In this document: piece after piece, positions 1 to 7,124 of the stretch
Numbering within the stretch: position 1 is the first letter of the stretch
Layout of the letters: each line of letters begins with the position of its first letter
Origin: Lachnospiraceae bacterium
GTDB taxonomy: Bacteria; Bacillota_A; Clostridia; Lachnospirales; Lachnospiraceae
DNA: 11,167 bases
NCBI GenBank assembly: GCA_017614185.1
Contig: JAGACI010000044.1
Span: 1-11,167 of the forward strand
Direction of reading: 5' to 3'
The notes under the pieces: generated by a model
Databases searched by the model: none
Told to the model about the DNA's origin: nothing
What the model saw: only the letters and a program-made list of their open reading frames with translations
Translations under genes and position numbers: made by a program

Positions 1-1
1 G

Positions 2-880
2 GAACAGGTTGAGGCCGGAGTAAGAGAAAAGGTTGAAGCTGCAATTACCGATGACATGGTAAGAAGCGGTATTAAAGCTCAGATTAATGCAAGCGATGTT
101 AAAGCTCAGATGATTGCCGGAGCAAAACAGCAGTACATTGATGCCAAGTATCCTGATTATGCGGATAAAGATGATGCTGATAAAGCAACTATCGATGCCG
201 AAGCGGATATGGCAGCACAATCAATGATTACTGATGATGCAGTTAATGCCAAAATAGATGAAATTGTGGAGCAAAAACTGCCTTCTGCGAAGCAGAACGC
301 TATAGAAGCTGAAGTTGCCAATCAGATGAATTCAGCTCAGGTTCAGGCATTAATCAGCCAGAATATCGACGGCGCAATGAGTTCCGATGAAGTTAAGAAT
401 AAAATAAGCCAGGGCCTTAACGACAAGATGAATCAGGCTATTAACGATATGTATAATTCAGCAGAGGTTCAAAGCCAGATTGCAGCAGGTAATGCAAAGG
501 TTTCAGGCGGTATCTCAAGTCTTAGAAATCTTCAGTCACAGCTTAATTCCTATGCTCAGTTCTATCAGGGAATTCAGAGTTACACAGGAGCGGTAGGACA
601 GGCTGCAGCAGGTGCAAACAAACTCAAAGATGCAATGCCTGAGTTCGTAGAGGGCGTTGAAGCATTAAGAAACGGACAGGGTCAGCTTTCAGACGGACTT
701 AAGAAGTTTGATAAGGACGGTATTGAAGAGTTAAACGGTGTCGTAGAAGACAATGTTGAAGGTCTTGCAGAGCGTTTCGCGGCAATGAACGACGTAGCCG
801 CAGATCATAACAGATATGATGAGAGCGGCAATGAAAAGAACGGAGTTAAGTTCATTTATAAAGTAAGCGTATCAGATTAA
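2..880 (+). CDS. C-terminal part of a large heptad-repeat / coiled-coil surface-type protein (5' end outside window)
   Basis: The reading frame is open from the first bases of the window, so the gene begins upstream; the ATG at 56 is just an internal Met. About 292 residues are visible. The first half is rich in Ala, Gln, Asp and Lys, with loosely repeated units such as 'SDVKAQM', 'SAQVQALI', 'SDEVKNKI' and 'SAEVQSQI', suggesting long amphipathic helices. The second half carries Leu-x-x-Gly heptads ('GANKLKDA', 'GVEALRNG') and ends in 'GQLSDGLKKFDKDGI...' and 'GVKFIYKV'. From memory, this closing pattern is typical of YhgE/Pip-domain and MMPL-linked proteins of clostridia. There is no Cys or Trp and no membrane segment in the visible part; any such segments would lie upstream. 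It ends at a TAA just before a strong terminator. The fold class is fairly sure, the function is not: it could be a transporter-associated extracellular domain or a free-standing cell-envelope protein. Confidence 0.7.
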   Translation, partial: EQVEAGVREKVEAAITDDMVRSGIKAQINASDVKAQMIAGAKQQYIDAKYPDYADKDDADKATIDAEADMAAQSMITDDAVNAKIDEIVEQKLPSAKQNAIEAEVANQMNSAQVQALISQNIDGAMSSDEVKNKISQGLNDKMNQAINDMYNSAEVQSQIAAGNAKVSGGISSLRNLQSQLNSYAQFYQGIQSYTGAVGQAAAGANKLKDAMPEFVEGVEALRNGQGQLSDGLKKFDKDGIEELNGVVEDNVEGLAERFAAMNDVAADHNRYDESGNEKNGVKFIYKVSVSD

Positions 881-896
881 TTCTCTCCCCTTTTAT

Positions 897-932
897 CCCC
901 TTAGGGCTTCGGCCTTAAGGGGACTTTTTTTT
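897..932 (+). terminator. Intrinsic (Rho-independent) terminator with UUCG tetraloop
   Basis: An 11-pair stem (CCCCTTAGGGC with GCCTTAAGGGG, one G-T wobble) closes a TTCG loop at 908-911. After two bases come eight T residues (925-932). It starts 16 bases after the stop codon of the upstream gene and separates it from prfC. Confidence 0.95.
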
Positions 933-942
933 GATGTTTAAA

Positions 943-976
943 TTGTGTGTTATTTTTCTACAGTTTGTGATAGAAT
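943..976 (+). promoter_or_regulatory. Probable sigma-A promoter for prfC, extended -10
   Basis: TGATAGAAT at 968-976 is an extended -10 (TGn followed by TAGAAT, 5 of 6 to TATAAT). No good -35 lies at 17 bases; the weak TTGTGT at 943-948 is too far away (22 bases), so recognition would depend on the TGn element. It lies after the terminator and about 40 bases upstream of the proposed prfC start, which is where a promoter is needed. Confidence 0.5.
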
Positions 977-999
977 GTTATTCGACTTATTATGTGCAC

Positions 1000-1005
1000 A
1001 GGAGG
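1000..1005 (+). promoter_or_regulatory. Ribosome binding site that sets the prfC start
   Basis: A perfect AGGAGG lies 10 bases before the in-frame TTG at 1016. It lies inside the longer frame that opens with ATG at 992, so that ATG cannot use it. A GTG at 1011 is out of frame. Confidence 0.8.
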
Positions 1006-1015
1006 TTTTTGTGTT

Positions 1016-2608
1016 TTGCGCAGTTTGACAGAAGAGATTAACAGGAGAAGAACTTTTGCCATCATTTCCCACCCCGATGCAGGTAAGACAACCCTTACCG
1101 AGAAGTTCCTTCTTTACGGAGGAGCCATTAATCTTGCGGGAAGCGTTAAGGGAAAGGCTACAGCCAGACATGCTGTTTCCGACTGGATGGAGATAGAGAA
1201 GGAAAGAGGTATTTCCGTAACGTCATCGGTTTTGCAGTTTGAGTATGATGACTTTTGCATAAACATCCTTGATACACCCGGACACCAGGATTTCTCGGAG
1301 GATACTTACAGAACTCTGATGGCTGCAGACTCCGCGGTAATGGTTATCGACGGAGCAAAGGGCGTAGAGCCTCAGACCAGAAAGCTTTTCAAGGTCTGTG
1401 GTATGAGAGGAATTCCCATCTTTACATTTATTAACAAGATGGACCGTGATGCAAACGATACTTTTGACCTTTTGGATGATATTGAAAAAGAACTTGGAAT
1501 CGCAACCTGCCCCATTAACTGGCCCATCGGTTCAGGTAAGAGTTTTCAGGGTGTTTACGACAGGGAATTAAAGAGTGTTTATACATTTTCTGATACCGAA
1601 AAAGGAACCAAGGAAGGTAAGGTTACCTGTGTTCCTACAGAAGACAGAGAAGCACTTGTAAATACAATTGGAGAAGAAGCCGCAGACAAACTTCTTGAGG
1701 AGATAGAACTTCTTGAAGGCGCAGGAGCGGAGTTTGATCTTTCAGAAGTACAGGCAGGTAAACTTACACCCGTATTTTTCGGCTCTGCTTTGACCAATTT
1801 CGGTGTTGAAATCTTCCTTAAGCATTTCCTTAAGATGACAACAACTCCATTGCCCAGAAAGGCAGATATAGGCATTATTGACCCTGTCAAAAATGACTTT
1901 TCTGCTTTTGTATTTAAGATTCAGGCTAACATGAACAAGGCTCACAGAGACAGAGTTGCATTCATGAGAATCTGTTCGGGTAAGTTTGATGCTTCCATGG
2001 AAGTTAAGCACGTTCAGGGCGATAAGGTTATGCGACTTTCGCAGCCTCAGCAGATAATGGCAGATGAGAGAAAGATTCTCTCCGAAGCTTATGCAGGTGA
2101 TATTATCGGTGTATTTGATCCCGGTATTTTCTCCATCGGAGATACCATCTGCATGCCTAAAGAGAAGTTCCAGTATGAAGGTATCCCCACATTTGCTCCC
2201 GAGCACTTCGCAAGGGTAAGACAGATGGATACCATGAAGAGAAAACAGTTTGTTAAAGGTATCACTCAGATAGCACAAGAGGGCGCCATTCAGATTTTCC
2301 AGGAGTTCAATACAGGACTTGAGGAGATTATCGTTGGCGTTGTCGGTGTGCTTCAGTTTGATGTCTTAAAATACAGACTTGAAAACGAGTATAACGTTGA
2401 GATCAAGCTTGAGCCTTTGCCTTATGAGCATATCAGATGGGTTGAGAACAAGGACATTGACTTAAAGTCAATAAACGGTACTTCTGATATGAAGAGAATC
2501 AAAGACTTAAAGGATAACCCGCTTCTTTTGTTTGTAAACGCGTGGAGCGTGGGTATGACTCTTGAGAGAAACCCCGGACTGGAACTGTCTGAGTTTGGTA
2601 GGAACTAG
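1016..2608 (+). CDS. prfC: Peptide chain release factor 3 (RF3 GTPase), TTG start
   Basis: RF3 is a translational GTPase that removes RF1/RF2 from the ribosome after peptide release. Started at TTG 1016, the product is 530 residues (MRSLTEEINRRRTFAIIS...), close to the roughly 529 residues usual for the family. GTPase motifs are clear: P-loop SHPDAGKT at about 18-25, switch I region 'ERGISVTSS' at about 63-71, G3 DTPGH at 86-90, and G4 NKMD at 140-143. The short N-terminus directly before the P-loop and the 'ERGISVTSS' sequence mark RF3 rather than EF-G. Domain II follows, with the C-terminal domain including 'GVVGVLQFDVLKYRLENEY'. It is the first gene after a terminator and probable promoter, and its TAG stop overlaps the GTG start of the next gene by one base (TAGTG). 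Confidence 0.96.
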   Translation: MRSLTEEINRRRTFAIISHPDAGKTTLTEKFLLYGGAINLAGSVKGKATARHAVSDWMEIEKERGISVTSSVLQFEYDDFCINILDTPGHQDFSEDTYRTLMAADSAVMVIDGAKGVEPQTRKLFKVCGMRGIPIFTFINKMDRDANDTFDLLDDIEKELGIATCPINWPIGSGKSFQGVYDRELKSVYTFSDTEKGTKEGKVTCVPTEDREALVNTIGEEAADKLLEEIELLEGAGAEFDLSEVQAGKLTPVFFGSALTNFGVEIFLKHFLKMTTTPLPRKADIGIIDPVKNDFSAFVFKIQANMNKAHRDRVAFMRICSGKFDASMEVKHVQGDKVMRLSQPQQIMADERKILSEAYAGDIIGVFDPGIFSIGDTICMPKEKFQYEGIPTFAPEHFARVRQMDTMKRKQFVKGITQIAQEGAIQIFQEFNTGLEEIIVGVVGVLQFDVLKYRLENEYNVEIKLEPLPYEHIRWVENKDIDLKSINGTSDMKRIKDLKDNPLLLFVNAWSVGMTLERNPGLELSEFGRN

Positions 2609-3891
2609 TGAAAAAAGCATTAAAAATACTTCTTTCAATTTTATTACTTGTTGCGGCAATCGATGTTTTTATGTTTGCGCTTAATGCGAATGTCCTTGAT
2701 CTTCCTTACGTTGCAGGTCAGCCTGACACCCTGGGGATTGATACGAGCCAGGAGACTCCCAGAAGCAATTCCGTCTGGGAAAATATTGAGGTAAAGGGCG
2801 AGACAAAAGAAGATACCGGTGAAGAGTCCGACGGAAATGACGTAAACAACGTTGAGTTTGAAAAGTACAACGAGTTTCTGTCATCAGGATACGCATATAA
2901 TCTTTTGGATGATGACATGAAAATACTCTACATCGAGGTATATGCCGCACTTGTCCGATTCGCTGATACCGTGGATGTATCGGTTCACGACATTGACAAG
3001 CTCAATCTCGGCTTTCAGTGCGTAATGATTGACCATCCCGAGATTTTCTACACGAGCGGATATTCATATTCCCAGTACACAAGAGGCGATGTCATAACGA
3101 GATTAACCTTTTCGCCGACATATATCTGTACTGAGGAAGAGGCAGACATGTTAAGCGATGAGATGGAACAGGTTATTAAGGAAATCCTTGTCGGGGTGAG
3201 CATGGATGCCGATGATTACACGAAGGTTAAATATATTTACGATTATCTGGTTCATAACACGGAATATGATGCCGATTCTCCCGATAATCAGAATATATGC
3301 TCCGTATTCCTTAATAAGAGAAGTGTCTGTCAGGGATATTCCAAAGCGACACAGCTCCTTTTAAACAGACTTGGTCTGGAGTGTACGCTTGTAACCGGTG
3401 TTGTAAATGAAAACGAAGGGCATTCCTGGAATCTTGTCAAGATGAACGGAGACTGGTACTACGTCGATACGACCTGGGGTGATGCTTCTTATCAGAGCAT
3501 TGAGGGAGCGGAAGATGAGTGGCTTAAGAATCTTGATATCGTCAATTATGATTATCTTGGCGTTACGACAGCCGAACTTTTAAGGACACATGTAATAGAT
3601 AATCCTGTCGATCTTCCGTATTGCACAGCAACGAGCTGCAACTACTATGTGAGGGAAGGAACGCTTCTTGAGGGGCCCGATTCGGAGGGCTTAAAGGCGA
3701 TTCTTCTAAGCCATCCCGTTACCAGGGGAGGCAATACGACAATCAAGTGTAAGGATGAGCAGACTTACAACTGGATTCTTAATGAACTTATCACGGAATC
3801 CAAGATTTTTGACTATGTTGACGGCGGCGGAAGCGTCGGATATGCACAGAACGAAGATGCTTTGTCTTTGACGCTTTGGCTGGACGATTAA
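2608..3891 (+). CDS. Membrane-anchored extracytoplasmic transglutaminase-like (papain-fold) protein, GTG start
   Basis: The 427-residue product starts at the GTG overlapping the prfC stop. Residues 2-26 are a KK-led hydrophobic segment (MKKALKILLSILLLVAAIDV), either a signal peptide or an uncleaved anchor; there is no lipobox Cys. An acidic linker (about 45-85) follows. A transglutaminase-like core spans about residues 205-295 with the expected triad: Cys241 in 'RSVCQGYSKA', His272 in 'EGHSWNLVKMNGDWYYVD', and Asp287 in 'YVDTTWGD'. The C-terminal part (about 320-427) has the 'NYYVREGTLLEGPD' pattern seen, from memory, in other clostridial transglutaminase-domain proteins; I cannot assign it a function. 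Proteins of this type may be peptidases or crosslinking enzymes at the cell surface; the substrate cannot be read from the sequence. Translational coupling to prfC is likely, because its own ribosome site (TAGGA) is weak. Confidence 0.85.
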   Translation: MKKALKILLSILLLVAAIDVFMFALNANVLDLPYVAGQPDTLGIDTSQETPRSNSVWENIEVKGETKEDTGEESDGNDVNNVEFEKYNEFLSSGYAYNLLDDDMKILYIEVYAALVRFADTVDVSVHDIDKLNLGFQCVMIDHPEIFYTSGYSYSQYTRGDVITRLTFSPTYICTEEEADMLSDEMEQVIKEILVGVSMDADDYTKVKYIYDYLVHNTEYDADSPDNQNICSVFLNKRSVCQGYSKATQLLLNRLGLECTLVTGVVNENEGHSWNLVKMNGDWYYVDTTWGDASYQSIEGAEDEWLKNLDIVNYDYLGVTTAELLRTHVIDNPVDLPYCTATSCNYYVREGTLLEGPDSEGLKAILLSHPVTRGGNTTIKCKDEQTYNWILNELITESKIFDYVDGGGSVGYAQNEDALSLTLWLDD

Positions 3892-3909
3892 TTCATACTT
3901 TGTTATAAT
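3881..3909 (+). promoter_or_regulatory. Strong extended -10 promoter of the yqhY-nusB...argR operon
   Basis: TGTTATAAT at 3901-3909 combines a TGn extension with a perfect TATAAT. A -35-like TGGACG (4 of 6 to TTGACA) at 3881-3886 lies exactly 17 bases upstream and overlaps the last codons of the transglutaminase gene. Transcription would start near 3916, giving a leader of about 45 bases. No terminator lies between the upstream gene and this promoter, so read-through from prfC is also possible. Confidence 0.8.
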
Positions 3910-3940
3910 TATAAAATGCCATGGAAGTATTTTTTACATT

Positions 3941-3948
3941 AAAGGAGG
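3941..3948 (+). promoter_or_regulatory. Ribosome binding site that sets the Asp23-family gene start
   Basis: AAAGGAGG lies 11 bases before the ATG at 3960. The upstream in-frame ATG at 3921 is only about five bases past the expected transcription start and has no binding site, so it is rejected as the start. Confidence 0.8.
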
Positions 3949-3959
3949 ACTTCACATCT

Positions 3960-4346
3960 ATGGATAAAGAGAACGTTAGAAACACCTACGATTTACAGGA
4001 TGACGATACAAAAGGCAGCGTAAAAATCGCAGATGACGTTGTAGGAATGATTGCTGCAATCGCTGCAACAGAGGTTGAAGGCGTTAGCGCTATGGGCGGC
4101 AACTTCACTGATGAAATCATGAGCAAAATCGGCGTAAGAAACATGTACAAGGGAGTTAAGATTGACATTTTCGAGCGCAGAGTTTCAATAGATATGGCTA
4201 TCACAATGGAGTACGGATATAACATCCCCACAACCTGCCAGATGGTTCAGAACAAGGTTAAACAGTCTGTTGAGAACATGACAGGTCTTGAAGTTAAGGA
4301 TATCAATGTTCGTATTGCATCCATAAAGGTTAACAAGGATAAATAA
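3960..4346 (+). CDS. yqhY: Asp23/Gls24 family protein, YqhY-like
   Basis: The 128-residue product ([13 protein letters not shown]...) is a full-length Asp23/Gls24 (DUF322) protein. Hallmarks are '[18 protein letters not shown]' with 'TEVEGVSAM' at the N-terminal half, the '[22 protein letters not shown]' strand region, and the end '[21 protein letters not shown]'. It has no signal peptide or membrane segment and should be cytosolic. In Bacillus subtilis the gene at this position, upstream of nusB, is yqhY, whose loss selects mutations in acetyl-CoA carboxylase genes; whether that link holds here is inference. It is the first gene behind the strong promoter, and its stop is one base from the nusB ATG. 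The symbol rests on family plus synteny; other Asp23 paralogues (AmaP-linked) cannot be fully excluded. Confidence 0.88.
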   Translation: MDKENVRNTYDLQDDDTKGSVKIADDVVGMIAAIAATEVEGVSAMGGNFTDEIMSKIGVRNMYKGVKIDIFERRVSIDMAITMEYGYNIPTTCQMVQNKVKQSVENMTGLEVKDINVRIASIKVNKDK

Positions 4347-4347
4347 G

Positions 4348-4746
4348 ATGACAAGACACGAGCTTAGAGAGCAGGTTTTTAAGCTTCTTTTTCGTGTGGA
4401 ATTCAATGTTCCCGAAGATATGGACGAGCAGGTAAAGCTTTTCATGCAGGACATTGACAATCATGCGTCAGATGCTGAAAACGAAGAGATAAACAAGAAA
4501 TATGTCGCAGTCAAGGAACACCTTAAAGAGATTGACGACATGATTAACGATAAGGCCGAGAACTGGTCGGTTGAGAGAATGGGAAAGGTTGAGCTTACGA
4601 TACTTCGCCTTGCATTGTTTGAAATCAAATTCGACGATGACATTCCCACAAACGTTGCCATTAACGAGGCCATTGAACTTGCCAAGAAGTTCGGGCAGGA
4701 CAGCTCGGGCGCATTTGTAAACGGAATACTTGCCAAGTTCGCATAA
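4348..4746 (+). CDS. nusB: Transcription antitermination factor NusB
   Basis: NusB binds boxA RNA together with NusE (ribosomal protein S10) and supports antitermination of rRNA operons. The 132-residue all-helical protein matches the family in length and pattern: N-terminal '[18 protein letters not shown]', then the C-terminal signature '[19 protein letters not shown]' and '[18 protein letters not shown]', ending '[13 protein letters not shown]'. The ATG follows the preceding stop codon after a single base and has only a weak ribosome site, so translation is probably coupled to the Asp23-family gene. The next gene starts eight bases after its stop. Confidence 0.96.
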   Translation: MTRHELREQVFKLLFRVEFNVPEDMDEQVKLFMQDIDNHASDAENEEINKKYVAVKEHLKEIDDMINDKAENWSVERMGKVELTILRLALFEIKFDDDIPTNVAINEAIELAKKFGQDSSGAFVNGILAKFA

Positions 4747-4754
4747 GGAATAGT

Positions 4755-5963
4755 ATGCAGCAAAATGTTTATACGGTTTCACAGGTAAATTCGTATATTA
4801 AGAATATGTTCGCCCAGGATTATATGCTTACAAGCATACTGGTTAAGGGCGAAGTGAGTAACTGTAAATACCATTCATCTGGACATATATATTTTACATT
4901 GAAGGACGCTTCCGGCGTGATTGCCTGTGTTATGTTTGCGTCTTCCAGAACCGGACTTAAGTTTCGCCTGGAGGAAGGGATGCAGGTGATTGTTGGCGGA
5001 AGCATTGCTGTTTTTGAGAGAGACGGCAGGTATCAGCTTTACGCCAAAAAGATTACCGCAGACGGCGCAGGAGACCTTTATCTTCGCTTTGAACAGCTTA
5101 AAAAAGAGCTTGAAGAACAGGGCATGTTTGACCCTTGCTACAAGCAGCCGATTCCTTCATTTGTTTCAAAACTTGGAGTGGTAACCGCACCAACCGGAGC
5201 AGCGGTTCAGGATATAATCAATATCGCAAAGAGGAGAAATCCCTACATCCAGATAATCCTATATCCGGCTATTGTTCAGGGTGACCTTGCCGCAGACAGT
5301 GTTGTAAAGGGAATCAAAGCCCTTGAAAAAGAGGGCGTTGATGTAATGATTGTAGGGCGAGGTGGCGGATCCATCGAGGATTTGTGGGCCTTCAACGAGG
5401 AGAAGGTGGCAAAAGCGGTTTTTGACTGTTCGGTACCAATCATCTCGGCTGTTGGTCATGAGACTGACACAACTATAATCGATTACGTTTCAGACTTAAG
5501 AGCTCCGACACCTTCAGCAGCAGCCGAACTTGCCGTTTTCGAACTGGCGGCTCTGGATGAGAAATTTAAGGATGCATACCTTAGACTTACCAGGGGAATG
5601 GAACTTAATCTAAGAGCCAAAAGAGACAGAAACAAGATGCTTCTTGCAAGGCTTAATGCGTTAAGCCCTCAGAGTAAGATAAGGGAGAAGAGAAGTTATC
5701 TTCTTAAACTTGAAGAAGCACTGACTAACAGGATGGACAAAGCAATTATTGCGAAGAGACACAAGCTTGACATCTATATCGAGAAGATGAAGGGCTTATC
5801 CCCTGTTAACAAGATGAGCACAGGCTTTGCCTATGTATCGGATGCAAATGGAAATATGGTCAAGGATATAAACGCAGTAAATAAAGGCGATAAACTTGAC
5901 TTAAGACTTATAAACGGAATCATTCATACCACTGTTGAAGCGACAGAAGAAGCTTCGCTTTAA
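4755..5963 (+). CDS. xseA: Exodeoxyribonuclease VII large subunit
   Basis: This is the catalytic subunit of ExoVII, which degrades single-stranded DNA from both ends without needing a metal ion. The 402-residue product has an N-terminal OB-fold (about 5-100, with 'VKGEVSNCKYHSSGHIYFTL' and 'GGSIAVFERDGRYQLYA'). The catalytic domain has 'VVTAPTGAAVQDI' at about 142-154, 'VGRGGGSIEDLWAFNEE' at about 200-216, and 'SAVGHETDTTIIDYVSD' followed by 'RAPTPSAAAELA' (231-260). A long charged coiled coil (about 265-355) follows, where XseB subunits are expected to bind, then a short C-terminal strand region after 'STGFAYV'. AAGGA lies five bases before the ATG. In Bacillus subtilis folD sits between nusB and xseA; here the two are adjacent. 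Confidence 0.97.
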   Translation: MQQNVYTVSQVNSYIKNMFAQDYMLTSILVKGEVSNCKYHSSGHIYFTLKDASGVIACVMFASSRTGLKFRLEEGMQVIVGGSIAVFERDGRYQLYAKKITADGAGDLYLRFEQLKKELEEQGMFDPCYKQPIPSFVSKLGVVTAPTGAAVQDIINIAKRRNPYIQIILYPAIVQGDLAADSVVKGIKALEKEGVDVMIVGRGGGSIEDLWAFNEEKVAKAVFDCSVPIISAVGHETDTTIIDYVSDLRAPTPSAAAELAVFELAALDEKFKDAYLRLTRGMELNLRAKRDRNKMLLARLNALSPQSKIREKRSYLLKLEEALTNRMDKAIIAKRHKLDIYIEKMKGLSPVNKMSTGFAYVSDANGNMVKDINAVNKGDKLDLRLINGIIHTTVEATEEASL

Positions 5964-5972
5964 GGAGAAGGA

Positions 5973-6182
5973 ATGGCAGACAAAAAGGAACTGACCCTCG
6001 AGGAATCATTCGAGGCATTGGAAGAAGTTATATCAAAACTTGAGGATGACGAGACTCCCCTTGAGGAGGCGTTTAATCAATATAAACTTGGAATGGACCT
6101 TCTAAAAAACAGCAACGACCTTATAGACAGGGTAGAAAAGCAGGTTAAGGTCTTATCGGGTGAGGGCTTGGAAGATGAGTGA
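5973..6182 (+). CDS. xseB: Exodeoxyribonuclease VII small subunit
   Basis: This 69-residue acidic, helical protein is the accessory subunit that binds the coiled coil of XseA. The family pattern is clear: 'LTLEESFEALEEVISKLEDD', 'TPLEEAFNQYKLGMDLLKN' and a C-terminal 'DRVEKQVKVL'. AAGGAG overlaps the xseA stop codon region nine bases upstream, and the gene overlaps the following ispA start by eight bases, so the three genes are probably translationally linked. Confidence 0.96.
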   Translation: MADKKELTLEESFEALEEVISKLEDDETPLEEAFNQYKLGMDLLKNSNDLIDRVEKQVKVLSGEGLEDE

Positions 6183-7092
6183 TATCAAAGCGGAAATCAA
6201 TGCCAAAACCGAAGAAATAGAAAAGATAATAAGAGAGTATCTTCCCAAGGAAGACGGCTATCAGAAGACTGTTATAGAAGCCATGAATTACAGCATCCTA
6301 TCAGGCGGCAAACGCTTAAGACCCATGCTTATGTGGGAGACTTACAAGATGCTTGGCGGTGAAGGCAACACAGTTAAACCGTTTATGGCCGCTCTTGAAA
6401 TGATCCACACATATTCTTTAATTCATGACGATCTTCCCTGCATGGATGATGATGAATACAGAAGAGGCCGTAAAACCACTCATGTAGTTTACGGAGAAGC
6501 CATGGCAGTTCTTGCAGGCGATGCACTTTTAAACTTTGCATTTGAGACTGCAGCCAAGTCTTTTGGACTTGTTGATGAAAAAGATGCCGTAGCGGTTATG
6601 CGCCTTGCAAAGGCTTTAAGAATCCTTGGAATGAAAGCCGGAATCTATGGAATGGTTGGCGGTCAGTGCGTCGATGTCGAAGCCGAAAAAGAGGAAAAGA
6701 AAATCTCCGGCGAAGAGCTTTTGTTCATTCACAAGAATAAGACAGCAGCACTGATAGAGGCATCAATGATGATTGGCGCGGTTCTTGCCGGTGCAGACGG
6801 TGAGACGGTCAAGACACTTGAAAAGTGTGCAGAGAACGTCGGGATTGCTTTCCAGATTCAGGATGACATACTTGATGTTATAGGAACGCTTGAAGAACTC
6901 GGCAAACCTATCGGAAGTGATGCCAAAAACAACAAGCAGACATACGTAACAATCTATGGAATGGATAAGGCGGAAAGAGATGTAACGATGCTTTCCGAGG
7001 AAGCCATTGCATGTATTGAGGCTGTGGATACCGCAAACAGAGGAGACTTCTTAAAGAGGCTGATTATCTCCTTAATCCACAGAACCAGATAA
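6175..7092 (+). CDS. ispA: Farnesyl diphosphate synthase (short-chain trans-prenyltransferase)
   Basis: The enzyme condenses isopentenyl diphosphate with dimethylallyl and geranyl diphosphate to form C15 farnesyl diphosphate. The ATG at 6175 (MSDIKAEIN..., 305 residues) is preferred over an in-frame GTG at 6160, because GAGGG at 6162-6166 lies eight bases before it. Motifs include 'SGGKRLRPML' (about 43-52), the first Asp-rich motif 'DDLPCMDDD' starting at D85, and the second Asp-rich motif 'QDDILD' (230-234). The Tyr five residues before the first Asp motif, with the two-residue insertion in that motif, fits type II bacterial FPP synthases and C15 chain length. Geranylgeranyl synthase activity cannot be excluded. 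dxs follows after 32 bases, so substrate supply and use are encoded together. Confidence 0.94.
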   Translation: MSDIKAEINAKTEEIEKIIREYLPKEDGYQKTVIEAMNYSILSGGKRLRPMLMWETYKMLGGEGNTVKPFMAALEMIHTYSLIHDDLPCMDDDEYRRGRKTTHVVYGEAMAVLAGDALLNFAFETAAKSFGLVDEKDAVAVMRLAKALRILGMKAGIYGMVGGQCVDVEAEKEEKKISGEELLFIHKNKTAALIEASMMIGAVLAGADGETVKTLEKCAENVGIAFQIQDDILDVIGTLEELGKPIGSDAKNNKQTYVTIYGMDKAERDVTMLSEEAIACIEAVDTANRGDFLKRLIISLIHRTR

Positions 7093-7108
7093 CCATTATT
7101 TTGATTAT

Positions 7109-7114
7109 AAGGAA
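7109..7114 (+). promoter_or_regulatory. Ribosome binding site supporting the TTG start of dxs
   Basis: AAGGAA lies 10 bases upstream of TTG 7125. An in-frame TAG at 7122-7124 directly precedes that TTG, so translation cannot begin any further upstream. Confidence 0.7.
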
Positions 7115-7124
7115 GTGAAAGTAG

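Noticed and set aside
973..983. Short palindrome GAAT-GTT-ATTC overlapping the prfC -10, resembling an ARG-box half-site pair
   Set aside because: The spacing between half-sites is three bases, not the four of the usual ArgR operator, flanking bases do not match, and prfC is not an expected arginine target. An 11-base palindrome in AT-rich DNA is easily chance.
1742..2278. Long antisense open frame (178 codons, minus strand) inside prfC
   Set aside because: It lies entirely within a clear, conserved gene, has no ribosome site context or recognisable domain, and reflects the codon bias of the sense gene. The same applies to the other antisense frames over tlyA, nusB and dxs.
3921..3959. N-terminal extension of the Asp23-family protein from ATG 3921
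   Set aside because: The extension would contain the AAAGGAGG ribosome site, lies almost at the expected transcription start, and does not look like an Asp23 N-terminus.
4990..5184. Overlapping + strand frame of 64 codons inside xseA
   Set aside because: It is out of frame within the conserved OB-fold/catalytic junction of XseA, has no ribosome site and no recognisable features.
7101..7111. TTATAAG sequence between ispA and dxs as a possible internal -10
   Set aside because: No -35 is seen at 16-18 bases and there is no TGn extension. The stretch also holds the dxs ribosome site, so it is more simply a normal intergenic gap.
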